Source: Ziziphus jujuba (Eukaryota; Streptophyta; Magnoliopsida; Rosales; Rhamnaceae). From it: a stretch of DNA of 64,000 nucleotides. Below, one piece after another: positions 23,331 to 35,336 of the stretch (position 1 is the first letter of the stretch; each line of letters begins with the position of its first letter). The stretch covers positions 6,764,501 to 6,828,500 of the forward strand of contig NC_083387.1 of assembly GCF_031755915.1 (NCBI RefSeq), in the 5' to 3' direction. A program made the translations under genes and the position numbers. A model generated the notes under the pieces. It was not told the origin of the DNA and ran no database searches. It saw only the letters and a list, made by a program, of their open reading frames with translations.

Positions 23331-25895
23331 ATGGAAGATGATGACATTGTAATTGCGGTTTTATACAATGGAACATTGGTACAAAATGATAGTGGTGATT
23401 GGGAATATCGAAATGGTAAAAATATAATGGTTTCCGTCGGCAAGAGATGCACAAAATCAGAGTTAGAGGATGAGATTTTCAATTCTATTGAGATAGATCG
23501 AAATGAATATTTGCTAAAGCTAAAATGGATATATGGACGATGTGCAGAAAAGTTGGATCCTACAGAAATACGATGTGATAGGGATGTGAAATGCTTTTTT
23601 TAAGAAGTGAGGAATGGAGGGATGACAATGATGCGGCCTCCATTGTATGTTGAGGTGATTTCAAAAGTTGAACATGTATGTAGAAATGTTCATCAAACAA
23701 CATTTGCTTCGGATAGTGGGAGTAATCTTCATTCTTTTTCTTGTCCTCCAATTGGCGCTCGTCTACCACAAGCTGTCGGTACTGAACCTATTCAGGCTAC
23801 ATCTCAGGAAATTATGGTTCAAGAAACTCAGTTTAGAGATCAAGTTGATGTTCGTGGGGCCTGGACATCATTTAACATTCACGAAGGAGTTGATGTTGGA
23901 GGTGACTATGCTGAACGGTTTCCTAACGACGAGGAGTATGAGCAGTTGCATCATATTGATCATGATGAGAATTACAATGCAGCAGGGGATGATGTTGGTC
24001 ATAAAGATGTAGATTTTGATCATGAGTTGCCGGACAATGATAATGATATGCATCCTGAAATGAACAATGAAGGAGTTGATGATGTTAGGGTTCATCGTGC
24101 TACAAGTGACCACATATCATCGAGCAACAGAAGTGGTTCTATGGCCATATTTTCGTCAAAGTTCACTGGCTGTGAGAGCATAGTAGTTGGACAATTATTT
24201 CGCAACAAACGTGACCTACAGAATAAACTGAGTATCTATTGCATGCGAGAAAATAAGGAGTTCAAGGTGACACGGTCAACTACACAACGGTATGAGGTTG
24301 TATGCTTGGAAAATACTTGTAAATGGCGACTACGTGCAACCATATTTAAAAATGGAGAAATATTTGTTGTGAGAATTTTTGATAATGTACACAGTTGCTC
24401 GTTAGATATCGTGCATCGAGAACACAAGCAAGCCAGTAGCCGGGTTATCGGGCAATGTATCAAATCTAAATATGAAGGTATTGCACGTGTTTACAAACCC
24501 AAAGAAATTTAATATGATTTTTTGCAGAAATATGGGGTGAATATAAGCTACAACAAAGCATGGAGAGGTAAAGAGTATGCACTTAATAGTGTTAGGGGAT
24601 CTCCAGAGGAGAATTTTGCTAAGTTACCTGCCTACTGTTATGAGTTAGTGTCGAAGAACCCTGGGACTGTTACACGTATCAAAACAGACGATAATAACAA
24701 TTTTGTATATTTCTTTATGGCAATTGGAGCAAGCATTAGGGGATTTAAATCCCACATAAGACCCGTATTGGCTGTTGATGCAACTACATTGAAAGGGAAA
24801 TACAAAGGGTACATGTATATTGCATCGGGCATGGATGGCAATAACCAAATATATTCTTTGGCTTTCGGCATTGGAGATGGAGAGAACGAGCAAGCATATA
24901 CATGGTTTTTCCAAAACCTGAAGGATGCCATCGGAGATTTTCCAGATTTGGTGTTTGTGAGTGATAGACACCCTGCTATTGAAAGGGCATTACGCAAAGT
25001 TTTTCCCAATGCATACCATGCGCTGTGCACGTACCATATAAGCAGAAATATTAAAGCAAATGGACATGCGAAAGATGAATCAATAATACAATGTTTCATG
25101 CTCGCAGCTAGTGCATATTTGGTTGAAGATTTTGAGTTTTATATGGGGCAAATTGAGGCAAAAAACAGTAGGGCTGCCCAGTACATTCGATCATGTGACC
25201 CTACAAGGTGGGCACGTTCTTTTTGTCCATGTAGAAGGTACACTATCATGACCACCAATATTGCAGAAAGCTTGAATGGCATTCTGCTAGATGCTAGAGA
25301 GATGCCAATAGTAGCATTAATAGAGCACATACGGAATTTACTGCAAAGGTGGTTTTATGAGCGACGTACTGCAGGTGCAAAATTGACAAAGCCTGTGACT
25401 GACCAAATGGAAGAGCAACTCAAACTACGAAATTTGGAGTCCATCGGACTACGTGTGAAAACCATTAATATGCATGAATTTCTTGTGGAAGGTGGGAGTT
25501 TGAGGGGTACAGTTAATCTCCAATCAAAAACATGCTCATGCAAAGTCTTCGATCTTGATCAATATCCTTGTGATCATTGTATTGCCGCTTGCAGAGACCG
25601 AAAAATTGCTCCTTATGGCATGTGTTCTCATTACTACACCGCGGATGCATATCGTGCAGCTTATGCTGAGTCCATTTATCCTTTGTTAGATGAAAAACAG
25701 TGGCATGTCCCGGATGACGTGGCAAGTCGCATTGTTCTTCCACCAAGATGGACACGTAGGCGAGCCGGTAGACCGAGGATGCAACGCATACCATCCGAAG
25801 GTGAAGATGTTATTGGACGTAGATGTAGCCGATGCGGTGGTGTTGGACATTATAGGCAGAGATGTACGAATCCATTGTCTTATGCTTCAAATTAG
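23331..25895 (+). pseudogene. MuDR-type MULE transposase with two in-frame stops
   Basis: Role of the family: DDE transposase for the element. One frame runs from ATG 23331 to the stop ending 25895 (about 854 codons), broken by TAA at 23601-23603 and TAA at 24510-24512. The first lies beside a run of seven T; one extra T opens a locally better frame (LRSEEWRDDNDAAS) for about 20 codons, so a pair of frameshifts is also possible. Domains: N-terminal MuDR region (23331-23600); acidic linker (about 23880-24080); MuDR DNA-binding domain (24160-24430, with FKVTRSTTQRYEVVC and CKWRLRA); MULE catalytic domain with AVDATTLKGKYKG (first Asp), FVSDRHPAIERA (second Asp), CTYHISRN and TTNIAESLNG (candidate Glu); SWIM finger CSCKVFDLDQYPCDHC; C-terminal CCHC knuckle CSRCGGVGHYRQRC. 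All catalytic motifs are preserved, so inactivation looks recent. Confidence 0.9.
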
Positions 25896-26254
25896 AAAGT
25901 TTTAATTTAGTGTTATGGTTTAATATGTTTTGATAATTATTTCATATATTGGATATAATATTTTCTACTCCACGGTGGAAGATTTATTAGCAATCTTTTT
26001 TTTTTTTTTTTGAATTTAATCCTAAATGAAAAGAGGCTTTCTGAAATTGATTTTCAATCTTTAGTTTACATATCATTTTATGAAATGTCCAAATGATTTT
26101 GAAAATAAAAACAAACATATATCAATTTTTCTTTTATTTAAAATGGTTATTGATTTTAAATGTCACTACATTTTTTGTTAATTCCATCTTCATCTTATAT
26201 AATATTTGTCTCCACTCCCAATTTTTTTTACCCTACTATTAACTTATATAATCT

Positions 26255-26535
26255 ATTAGAAATTGATTTTCCAAGTGGAGGAAATTAGTTTCTAATAGGA
26301 GTAAAAATTATTCAACGATTTCCACTTGGAGGAAATGTTTTCCAACAGGAGGAAAACTATTTCCGCTTGGAGGAAAATTTTTCCACCTGGCGGAAATTTA
26401 TCCAGAGGCTTCAATTTTTCTTCATATGGGATTTCCGACTGGAGGAACGCTTTTCCTCTATTTTTCCTCCAGTAGGAAAATTTTTCCGCCTATAGGAAAT
26501 ATTTCCGACAAGCGGAAAATTTTTTAAAATTTGCA
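26255..26535. repeat. Palindrome cluster B between the two MULE genes
   Basis: About a dozen units of TTTCC(A/G)CxTGGAGGAAA form, for example GATTTCCACTTGGAGGAAAT at 26319 and TTTCCGCTTGGAGGAAAA at 26351, along with CTCCAGTAGGAAA words. It sits in the gap between the 3' ends of the convergent transposase and protease genes. Confidence 0.85.
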
Positions 26536-26756
26536 ATTGAGCTCTTAAGGCGTTTGTGCATAACGGAATTCTAATAAATAAACATGGCACATTTCCTATA
26601 AGGTCAATTACTTGTCCTTACATCAATACCACATTGTTATCTTTGTTAAATGAACATTATAAGCCACCATTATATTTACAATTAAAAGTCAAATATAATA
26701 AATAATATGCATCTATAAACATGACAACAGGAAAGAAAAAAGCATCACCACGCAGC

Positions 26757-29700
26757 TCATATGCTAAGTTCTTTGTTGTAAGCCTCATATGCATACTTCT
26801 TTCTAAAAAACTCCATGTTATCTTGTGTGAATGTCAATGGTAATCTAGTATGTAAAAATTCGATGGTCTTGAGTGTAAATATGCCACAGTCACCACTACA
26901 AAAACAAACAATTATTATAACATATATTAGTATTATTAGAACCATATTCAATAGTTAATATTTATTCAACAAACATGTAAGTATTAAGGGGTTTTACCCA
27001 TTACTTTGCTGAGGGGTATTTTGTGCCAATTCACATGTAAACTCGTCAATGGAGTCTACAAGATCTGGCCGCTGCTCATAAAAGGATGCAAACCGCAGTA
27101 AATAAGGTAACATTATGCATAATTTCTGGAAATAAATTTGTCCCTTGTATCGGTTACCAGCCTTATCTGAATCATATACAGTCATGTGATGCTCTTTCAA
27201 GTCCACGTGCCCTACCACCCAATGTATGTTGCGCTTGTTTAGTGGAATCAACAACTGTCAATACATTACAGAATTTCAGTTAGCACAATAAATAAAGGAA
27301 GGCACATGAATAAATGAATAGTTAACATTACACAATTTGGACATGTATATATTACATGATTTACGTATTTCCATGGCTTGGACTCCTTCATTCGAATCCC
27401 CAGCACATATTCTTGCATTGCGTATGAGAATTGGAACTTAGATGGATTGTCGATGAACTTTCCATGACATTGCTCAATGTATACCTACAACAAAATAATT
27501 TATTAGTTATCTAAAATCACAATAGCCACATATAGGACACCTGGCCGTTACTTACCCAAAATCCTCCATCTAGCACCTCAAAACTAGGATAAAAAATATC
27601 AGGAAATTGATTGGCACGTACACAAAATAGGTAAGGCAGGACTTCCATATGCTGCGTTGAAAGACGAGTTAATTTTAAATTACATCCATGCAGTTGAACA
27701 ACTATCTATGGAATTTATCAAATTATAAAATAAAAATCTTGATACTTACATCGTGATTCAGCCACTTCTCACTGTTTATAAGCAACTGGAAAAAGTCTTT
27801 ACCAGCAGTCAAAATGTTCATATCAACCTTTGCTGCCCAACCAGACTTCATAAATTTGTCAAAATGTTTTACAAGTCGCGTAGGTACTGGTTTGTATGGG
27901 TCGAACTTCAAAGTAGAAGATGCACCAGGTAAAGTGCGCTGTAGTTTTTTCCGCAAGCCTCCGACACTATAAGGAGTTGTAATAGCTGCTGCCGCCTTCC
28001 TATCCCTCCTCCCAATATCTATGTTTTGCTTAGCAGCTGCTACCTTTCTTGCACGTCTCCCGGCAAGAAACTTTGATGGAGACACTTTCTCGATAATCGT
28101 AACACTTGGTCCTGCATCGTCTACAACATATGGCTGTGACTGTCTATCAACGGGGGTCGCATCGGGACCATACTCTTCTTTATTTTCATCCCCTTCAACG
28201 TCCATCCCATCTTCCAACCCGTCAGCACTAACTCCCACTCCTTGGTGCTTCATTAACTTATCAAGCTTGGTGTCCAAACTTGCAAACTCTCTAAGCATGG
28301 CGATTCGTAAATCCTTAACGTCTTGCCGTACACTAGCCACTTCGCCTTGAAGGATTGTTAATCTCTCTCTCAAAGGTACCTAAAAGAAATAATAATTATT
28401 AATACTTGCAATAATGAAAAAAAGATAAACATTCATACAATTTATTCAAACCTCATCATGGGATGGAGTCGTTAAAGGTTGGGATGGAGTTGTTGGAGGT
28501 TGGGATGGAGTCGATGGTTCAACATGAACATGAGCAGCAACTCCTGTAGTCGATGAAGAAGGCTGGTCTGTCGACTTATGTCCCATTCGCCGCCTCCCTC
28601 CTTTTCCCATAATTTCCACAGACGCTTCTTTCCGTTTCTTACTTATTCCACTTCTTGTAAGTGGAATACCTTCATCTTTTTCATCATGACTTGCCTGTGG
28701 TGGCTTGTCTCGAACAGCAGGTGCAACATTGTATGGAGTATTGTCATGATGTACATCCAATGCCAAGTTGCCGATATATGCATGCTCAACTTCAGTCACA
28801 TTCATTAAGCCATGAACGGGATACTGCAAAAGACAAAAGGGATTATAATCAAGTGATTAGCAAGTAATACTAATATTCGTACAAATACTGCAAAAGTGTA
28901 TAAATAATATTATTATGTTGGAATGTATATTTATATATATATATATTTGTACATATAAGTGGAAGAATTCATAGACTTACATCACGATGATCGAAGAGTT
29001 CAGTGGCCTTCTCAAATCTTGACACTTATGAAAAATGCCAATTAAGAATTCGAGGGAATGCCATGTCCGGTAACTTCTTTCCGAATGCTTGACCCAACGA
29101 AGGAATTGTCTCAAAACCCCAAATCTGTCAAACAATTAATTAGTAATGAATAAGTAACGAAATACACACCATAAATACAAGTGTAACAAACTTTAAATAA
29201 TAGTGTAACAAACTTACCATGAAAGCCAAAGGAAACCCACAAAGACTATAACTCTTTGACTTGTTTAAAGCCATGGACTCTCTATGCTCAAAAGCACTCT
29301 TCAACGATCTAATGGTGGTAGTATACGATAAAGTACCCCATGGATAGTTATTGAAGTACTCTAAATCGTCCACCATCTCCAAGTGATTATGAGGTGCGGT
29401 GGCCATGCTTTCTTTGCCTAGAAGAACCGTCTCTAGGAAATATAATAAAGCCAACTTCAATCTATCATCGTCGGCTTCATCATTGTCTTGACACTGTGCA
29501 GTCATGAAAGCTTCGGTTATCTCCGAATTAGTGACCTTTCGCTTTCCGACAAAATATGTGTCACTAATACGAGTAGAGATGTTAACCTGCCTATTGGGTT
29601 CGTAACCAAACCGTAGACCTATAATTATGGTGAAGTCTCTCTGTGTAAATCTAGCACCACGCCCTCCAAAATTGAATACCATAGAGTCCTTGTCGTCGCA

Positions 29701-29880
29701 AACACACTGCCTATACAGCATGCTGTTGACGATGTGGCCACTAAATTGTATCTCGTTGGCCTTCAAAAAGTGGCCAAAACAGCTATCCTCAAACTTCTTT
29801 ATTTGGGCTGGAGTTAGCTTGAACTTAATATCCGACACGGCTTTCCAGAAGTTCGATCTACAATTAACCTTTGCCCTCGA
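26757..29880 (-). pseudogene. Ulp1-like C48 cysteine protease gene of the MULE
   Basis: Eight exons on the minus strand fit GT/AG and phase: about 29880-29218, 29124-28981, 28823-28452, 28379-27750, 27651-27556, 27484-27365, 27254-26998, 26895-26757. Family role: SUMO-type proteases; in MULEs the job is unknown. Exon 1 carries a DUF1985-type domain (ARFTQRDFTIIIGLRFGYEP) that continues in exon 2 (IWGFETIPSLGQAF). Exon 3 is polar and ends in Pro/Thr/Gln repeats. Exon 4 has a predicted coiled coil (LTILQGEVASVRQDVKDLR). The catalytic triad is visible: His in IHWVVGHV, Asp in TVYDSDK (exon 7) and Cys in GDCGIFTLKT (exon 8). Defects: an in-frame TAA inside exon 2 (after NWHFS) and no ATG in frame at the 5' end, where a TGA lies upstream, so a 5' exon may be missing. 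Otherwise about 790 codons are open. Confidence 0.85.
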
Positions 29881-29954
29881 TATCTCCGAGGCCCAAAACC
29901 TTCATTGGTAATCTGAATCCATTTATCTGCAAATCAAATACAACAAAACATAAC

Positions 29955-30275
29955 AGATGGAGGAAACGTTTTTTCCGACACGAGAAAAGCCTGAAGGACA
30001 ATTTTTCCGCCTGGAGGAAAAAATTTTCCGCCTGGAGGAAAAGGTTTCCGCCTGGAGGAAAACATTTCCTCCAGGAGGAAAAGGTTTTCCGCCTGGAGTA
30101 AAAAATTTCCTCCAGGAGGAAGATGTTTTCCTCTGGAGGAAATTTGCCTGGAGGAAAAAATTTCCTCCAGGAGGAAAACATTTTCCGCCTGGAGGAAATT
30201 TTTTCCTCCAGGAGTAAAAAAATTCTCGCCAGGAGGAAAAAAAGAGAAAATATTTTCCTCGGGGTGGAAAATTTT
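29955..30275. repeat. Palindrome cluster C upstream of the Ulp1-like gene
   Basis: The densest array: about 16 near-regular units of 18-22 bp of the type TTTCCGCCTGGAGGAAAA, alternating with TTTCCTCCAGGAGGAAAA. The unit is itself palindromic (GGAGGAAA facing TTTCCTCC or TTTCCGCC). It has few stop codons, so long spurious frames run across it on both strands. Confidence 0.9.
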
Positions 30276-30289
30276 CCAGAACCAAAATA

Positions 30290-33200
30290 ACATACACCTA
30301 ACGGGATTTTCAAACCAGCGCATAAACATTATACATTAGTAGTGTACATTATACATTGCTTCGTAAGGATAACCTATAGATATATTATGGTTTCACATTC
30401 AAACCTCCCATTAAATTCAAACAAAAACACAACTTCACAATAGTTTTAATTTCACATTTCACATTCTAACCATGCAACACAAACATTTCTGTCACACCAA
30501 ATAACACAATATTATAAGCATAGCGCATAATGACAAGGTTCAAAATGGTAAAACTCATTCAATACAGCACAACTAAAGGTTTTCAGATAAGTTCGTTACA
30601 TTAAAGCGAAATTAGTTTGCAAAATATTTTCTATGTTGTACAGAGAAGCAACTTACATTAATGGGGGACAAACCACCACCAATGCTTCTCTATCTATTTA
30701 TATATCTCTCTCTCTCTTTATCTATCTCTGTGAGTGTATGTGTAATTTTATCAGCTTGCACTTGTAACTCCACGATCACAAATTTTGTGCTTCAATTTTC
30801 TGCTCAGTCCATCAGTTGCCCCTCCAATGCTGAAAGAAATAGAAAATCAATATTAGTAACCATGCAGCAATCAAATTTAGCATATTATATGTGTAAGATG
30901 TGCATATGAACAAGAGCATATGAGAAATTTGAAAATTTTCCACCAACAGAAAAAAACCACAAGAAGCATAAACCCTTTTAAACAAATATAATCCATACAA
31001 TTAGGTATGTCTAACCAGTCATAAGCCAGATCTTAACATGAAAACCAAGAAAAACAACTAACACTCCAGTTAAAATCTCTGTTCTGGTTGCCTAATCAAT
31101 TCACTCAAGTCAAAACACTCCATATCAGTAAAGATATTAGCCCATCATTGCATGAGATGTGGTATGCGATTTCAATTTGTGATAAATCCTATGATTCAAA
31201 TTAACCATTTAGTGACACTTGGTTCTATCCTTTAGCGGGCAATGTCCTGTAACCAAATAGTAACGCAGACTTCCATAGTTAACCATTGGAATAAAAAATT
31301 ACTTGATAAACTGATTTGGGGTGGTTGAGACTGAAGGCTCCCTCTCATGGCATCACATTGTCCATGAAAACAAATATTGTTATAATTACAGCTTCACAAT
31401 AAAGAACTGAGCACATAGCCTAAGAACTGAAAACAAGGCTTTAATTTAGTAATGCAGGTTTAAAGCACACGTATATGGCATGGACTAATTGCTCTAGATG
31501 TTCATGTTATTTCTACCCAAAAAATAAAAATAAAAAAATTAAACTCCACACCTCATAAAATTTGACTAGAAAACTAGTTTCATCATCAGAAGATAAAAGA
31601 GGAAGAGAAGTTTACTTGCCAAATCTGTTCAAGCTGAAATGCAAGAAATCCACACTTAAAAAGCTTCAAAACTCAACAATGACATCTCACCAAACACCCA
31701 TCTAAAACCACATGCAAGGTTCCCATCGGATAGAGAAGCCAACAAAGAGTGATATTGATTTGTACCAACAAAATGTAAGCAATAATTTTGTTTCTTCTCT
31801 TAAACTTGAAAGTGAAAGGAGATTGATTTTCAAAATATCATCTAGCTTCTACACCTTTAAAAACCATGACATGTACAATGAACTTAGAAATGAGAGACTC
31901 CATCAAAACTTGACTGCAACAATGATCATAACTAATTTGATTGAAGTTCAAATTCTCAACACAAATCAACCAAAATTGTTCAAGTAATAGGAACACTTAT
32001 TTGTGTTGCATGCTCAAATAATGGTAGTTAATAAGCTAATAAAGTGGAAATATGTAATCTGGTCAGCACATACAGTGATCCATGCTAATAAAAAGAACGA
32101 ATATTTATAAGATAAGCACTGTCTTTAAAATCATAATCATCAACCTCACTTTCACATAGGATTTCAAAAAAGGAAAAATCTCAATTTCACATAAATCGAT
32201 GGTAACAACAATCAAGATAGTTTTCCAGTCAAATCATAGACCCCAAACTACATTTCCAGCAATTGGCATTGAAACCCTCCAGAATGCATGAATGGGTCCC
32301 AAATGGGACCTGTATGCACATACAATGCAGATTTAGTCCACTGAATAAATGCAGAGACAAAGGAACCAGGGAAAAACAAAACAAGAATTGAAGAACTGAG
32401 AATAGCTGTGTCCAAGTAAAATAAAATAACCCTTCGACAAAAAATGTCAGTGCTAAAAAATCACGCAAGCATAGATTGGTTAAGTAAATTTGAGTACCAA
32501 GTTTTATGCCAAGACACAAAAAAATTTATATAAGGGATCTATTATTCTTTTACCAACAAAGGTAATTTTCTTCTTCATCTTGATACTGAGTTATCAGGAA
32601 CAGGGCAAAAGCATGCATTATATCTCAATTGGTACAAAAAAATCTTCAAATAATCATACAAACTATATGTATAATGTTCTGTACACCAAAACTAGGTCAA
32701 AACAATTTATGTGGTAAATCAGACAAGTAGACATGATGAATTATCTCCTATATCTGTTATTTTTTTTCTCGGACCTTAGGAAATATGATTTCAGAGGGTG
32801 CGTTTGGCATATATAATGGACTCTTTGTATGATAGAAATATGAAATTATGCCCTAACTCTCTCTCTCTCTATTTCTATTTCTCTTTCTGTTTTGGAAAAT
32901 TATATGAAAGCTGAGGACAGTGGGGGAAGCTGCACGCACCCAAAAAGAATGCTCTGCTATTTGACTCGGAATGCAAACAATAGTGAGCTATGACACACTT
33001 TCTGTGTACTTGAAAGATTTTAAGCAAACAAGAAGAAGAAAAAAAATGTTAAAGTTGTTGGAAGCACTGGTGCTTTCAGAGAAAGGTTACCTTGCAGCTA
33101 TGGCAACGGCTAGCCCCTGGTGGGAGGACGATGACGGCGAACGGCACTATAGTGGTGCGAGGACGATTACGGCGACAAACAGTATGGAAGGCGTTGCCTT

Positions 33201-33439
33201 TTGTGTGTCTCCTCTGTCTCTGGTAGCTCTCAATCGAACGACTCTTGCCGACACAACAATGGACGAGGACGATGCTGGCGAATGGGAGACGAATGTCGGT
33301 GAAAATGGTGGTCGGGATGGTAATTTTTGAAATGCCCTAGCTGCGTTTTCAAACGTTTTCAAAGGGAAAGTAAAAAAAACAAAACCGAAACCAAAAAGGC
33401 CTTTTGATAGAGAAAAGAACAAAAAAAAAAAATATAGAT
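30290..33439. other. MULE right arm, non-coding
   Basis: About 3.1 kb with no credible gene. A (CT)/(TA) tract lies at 30689-30730 (TATATATCTCTCTCTCTCTT) and another at 32859-32880. The last part (33060-33330) is unusually GC-rich, reads GGAGGACGATGACGG and similar, and has an open frame of 119 codons on + (32971-33330). It could be a captured exon or the promoter/leader of the Ulp1-like gene. I could not recognise a protein family in it. Confidence 0.45.
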
Positions 33440-33550
33440 AAGGGTACTTTAGTCCAAACGGGTAAAATATTGGTTAGTTTTTAAAAAAATAAAAAAATTT
33501 GCTATTTTTCTAAAGTGGAGTTGTATGGTGGCTATTTATCGAAAAAACCC
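33440..33550 (-). repeat. Right terminal inverted repeat of the 11-kb MULE
   Basis: Ends GGTGGCTATTTATCGAAAAA ACCC, the reverse complement of the left terminus with one central substitution near the end (TTCGAT versus TTGGAT). It directly abuts the right TAATAAAAA duplication. Confidence 0.9.
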
Positions 33551-33559
33551 TAATAAAAA
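33551..33559 (+). repeat. Target site duplication, right copy (TAATAAAAA)
   Basis: Identical to 22535-22543 and immediately outside the right terminal repeat. Confidence 0.85.
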
Positions 33560-34599
33560 AGTAAACTTTAACTTACTATTTATTCTAAAATATCAAAATA
33601 AAAAAGTAAATTGACTCATTAGAGAGCAACATAATAATAATATACAGATAAAACAACTGTATTTCAATATTTTTCATAATAAATGTAATTTATATTTCAA
33701 CCACTACTTTGCATTTATATTGATAAGAGCATTTCTAATTATTTTCAACCTTTAAAAAAAAAAAATTAACCGCTCTTTTTTTTATTTAATTTTTTAAACT
33801 AAATAATAGATTTGGGAGTCAAGATCACTTTTTATGTAAATGTTAAACAATAAAATACAATTTTATTGAATATTTTTACATCTATCCAAGAATTATCTTT
33901 TGTTTACTGTACAGTACCACGGCAAAGACTCTTGTATTTGTTTATTTTCAAAATGAGAAGTAAATGAGTTAAGACAATTATTTTTGATAATTAGCAAACA
34001 AATATTACAAATAGTAATGCATAATCACACTGAACTTGGCTAATAAATTTCACGCTTTAATTAATGATTTTTTATTTATTTAAAAAATAAAGCCACCAGC
34101 AATAACACTAACATAATATTTTATCTTTTAATTAATAGAAAAAAAATAAATGAGTGAAGTCATAGTTATATATAGAAAGTAGCAAAATATATTAAACAAG
34201 TCCTATTGAAATTATCCTATGAAATGAAAAAGTATCTATTAACTTGATGCATCTAGCTAAAGTCTAAAAAATGCAACATCTTAAACACAACCCACTGTTT
34301 TTTTGTTTTTTTTGTTTTTGAACAAAGTTCTTGTAACTTGTTAGTCACAGTCTATGGAATTAGTTTATACAACTTTTGGTCAAGAAGTATATATGTCCTC
34401 TGTTTATGGAGGCATATATTATTATAGGTTGGCTAAGCAGATCAGTATTAACAAGGTCTCTAGTAGCTGTAGACCTGCTAGTTAAAATGCCCCTTTTTTT
34501 GGGTTAATAAGTTAAATGCCCTGTTTGTTTCCCGAGAAACTAGAATTTGATCTGGGCAAATACTAGCTTTTCCTTGCCTATTCTTGGAGCAGCATTTAA
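33560..34599. other. AT-rich intergenic, nothing identified
   Basis: No open frame with a recognisable domain and no clear repeat. A T-rich stretch with GTTTTTTTTG-type words lies at 34300-34318. Confidence 0.4.
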
Positions 34600-34905
34600 C
34601 TACAAGTAAATTATTTGTCAGAATTATAAGCCACCAAGAAAATGTAAAAATCATCATTGCACAAGTATATATAATTTAAATTCACAACTATGAATTTCCT
34701 TTCCAGCACAAATTGTACATAATCTGAAATATAATATATTATACCTTTGCTCTTTCCCTGTAAGCATAAAAATTTCATCTTCAAATAATAGAGAAACTGA
34801 TGGATTTTTTTTTTTTTGGTTCTTAAGGAAACAATCATGGCATTGTAAACAAAATGAACAATTCGGTTGAATTTTTGGATTTATTAAATTAAACATAGTT
34901 TTTAT
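34600..34905 (+). pseudogene. Remnant of the ARID/PPR 3' flank, cut by the Copia insertion
   Basis: Words such as ATACCTTTGCTCTTTCC, CTGTAAGCATAAAAATTT and TTAAATTAAACATAG match the corresponding flanks at about 17310-17660 and, more weakly, 21090-21550 and 48570-49010. The remnant ends at 34905, where the Copia LTR begins. Confidence 0.5.
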
Positions 34906-35321
34906 TATTGGAATCATACATCCAGCGGAAACCTGATCACAATTGAATAAAATATGCGATAAATTATGTCATTACCCATATATATTTTATTAACCTTTTT
35001 CGCTGAATCTTCCAAACTATTCTAGTCGCGAAGGATCTGTGTGTGGGCACACTTACTCACCAGAAACAAGAAGGCTCCAAGGTATTATTTTAATATCTGA
35101 AAAATATTCCCTCTGTAGGCTCTTTAGAAAGTAATCTATATATAGACTCCAAACTCTAACCTCTCAAGGTTTCCTAATTACCTTGGGCCCAACAGATGGG
35201 CAACACTTGTCTCTATTAATGGGCTCTGTCACTTTATTAGCTAGTTTAGGAATCCAACGGTCACTATTAATTAAGGCTCTTGATCAATGGTTTAGATTGC
35301 TTTTGGAGCATAAATCCAATA
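34906..35321 (-). repeat. Copia 3' LTR
   Basis: Runs TATTGGAATC to AAATCCAATA in plus orientation, so its ends pair as TATTGGA/TCCAATA. Matches 40722-41136 throughout, with substitutions but few indels. The terminal TG...CA of the other LTR reads TA...TA here. Confidence 0.9.
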
Positions 35322-35336
35322 ATCTCCCACTTGTTT
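35322..35336 (-). other. Copia polypurine tract
   Basis: Reads AAACAAGTGGGAGAT on the minus strand directly before the 3' LTR. This is the expected position and composition for the plus-strand primer. Confidence 0.7.

Larger units (their letters stand above)
22544..33550. mobile_element. 11-kb MULE with MuDR transposase and Ulp1-like protease
   Basis: Complete element of 11,007 bp. Terminal inverted repeats of about 105 bp (22544-22648 and 33440-33550) share GATAAATAGCCACC, a TTTAGAAAAATAG block and AACTAACCA. The 9-bp duplication TAATAAAAA flanks both ends exactly. Contents: transposase gene 23331-25895 (+), Ulp1-like gene 26757 to about 29880 (-), three clusters of GGAGGAAA/TTTCCTCC palindromes and about 3 kb of non-coding right arm. 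Known: some plant MULEs (the Kaonashi type) carry a Ulp1-like C48 protease gene with unknown function in transposition. Inferred: a relative of that group, relatively young from the perfect duplication, but both genes carry nonsense codons. It inserted next to the duplicated ARID/PPR unit. Confidence 0.92.

Noticed and set aside
24638..25099. 153-codon minus-strand frame opposite the MuDR transposase
   Set aside because: Antisense shadow of a conserved domain; no motif of its own.
29864..30329. Several overlapping 76-149-codon open frames on both strands
   Set aside because: They translate the palindromic GGAGGAAA minisatellite, which has few stop codons in any frame. The peptides are simple FPPGGK/FLQAE-type repeats.
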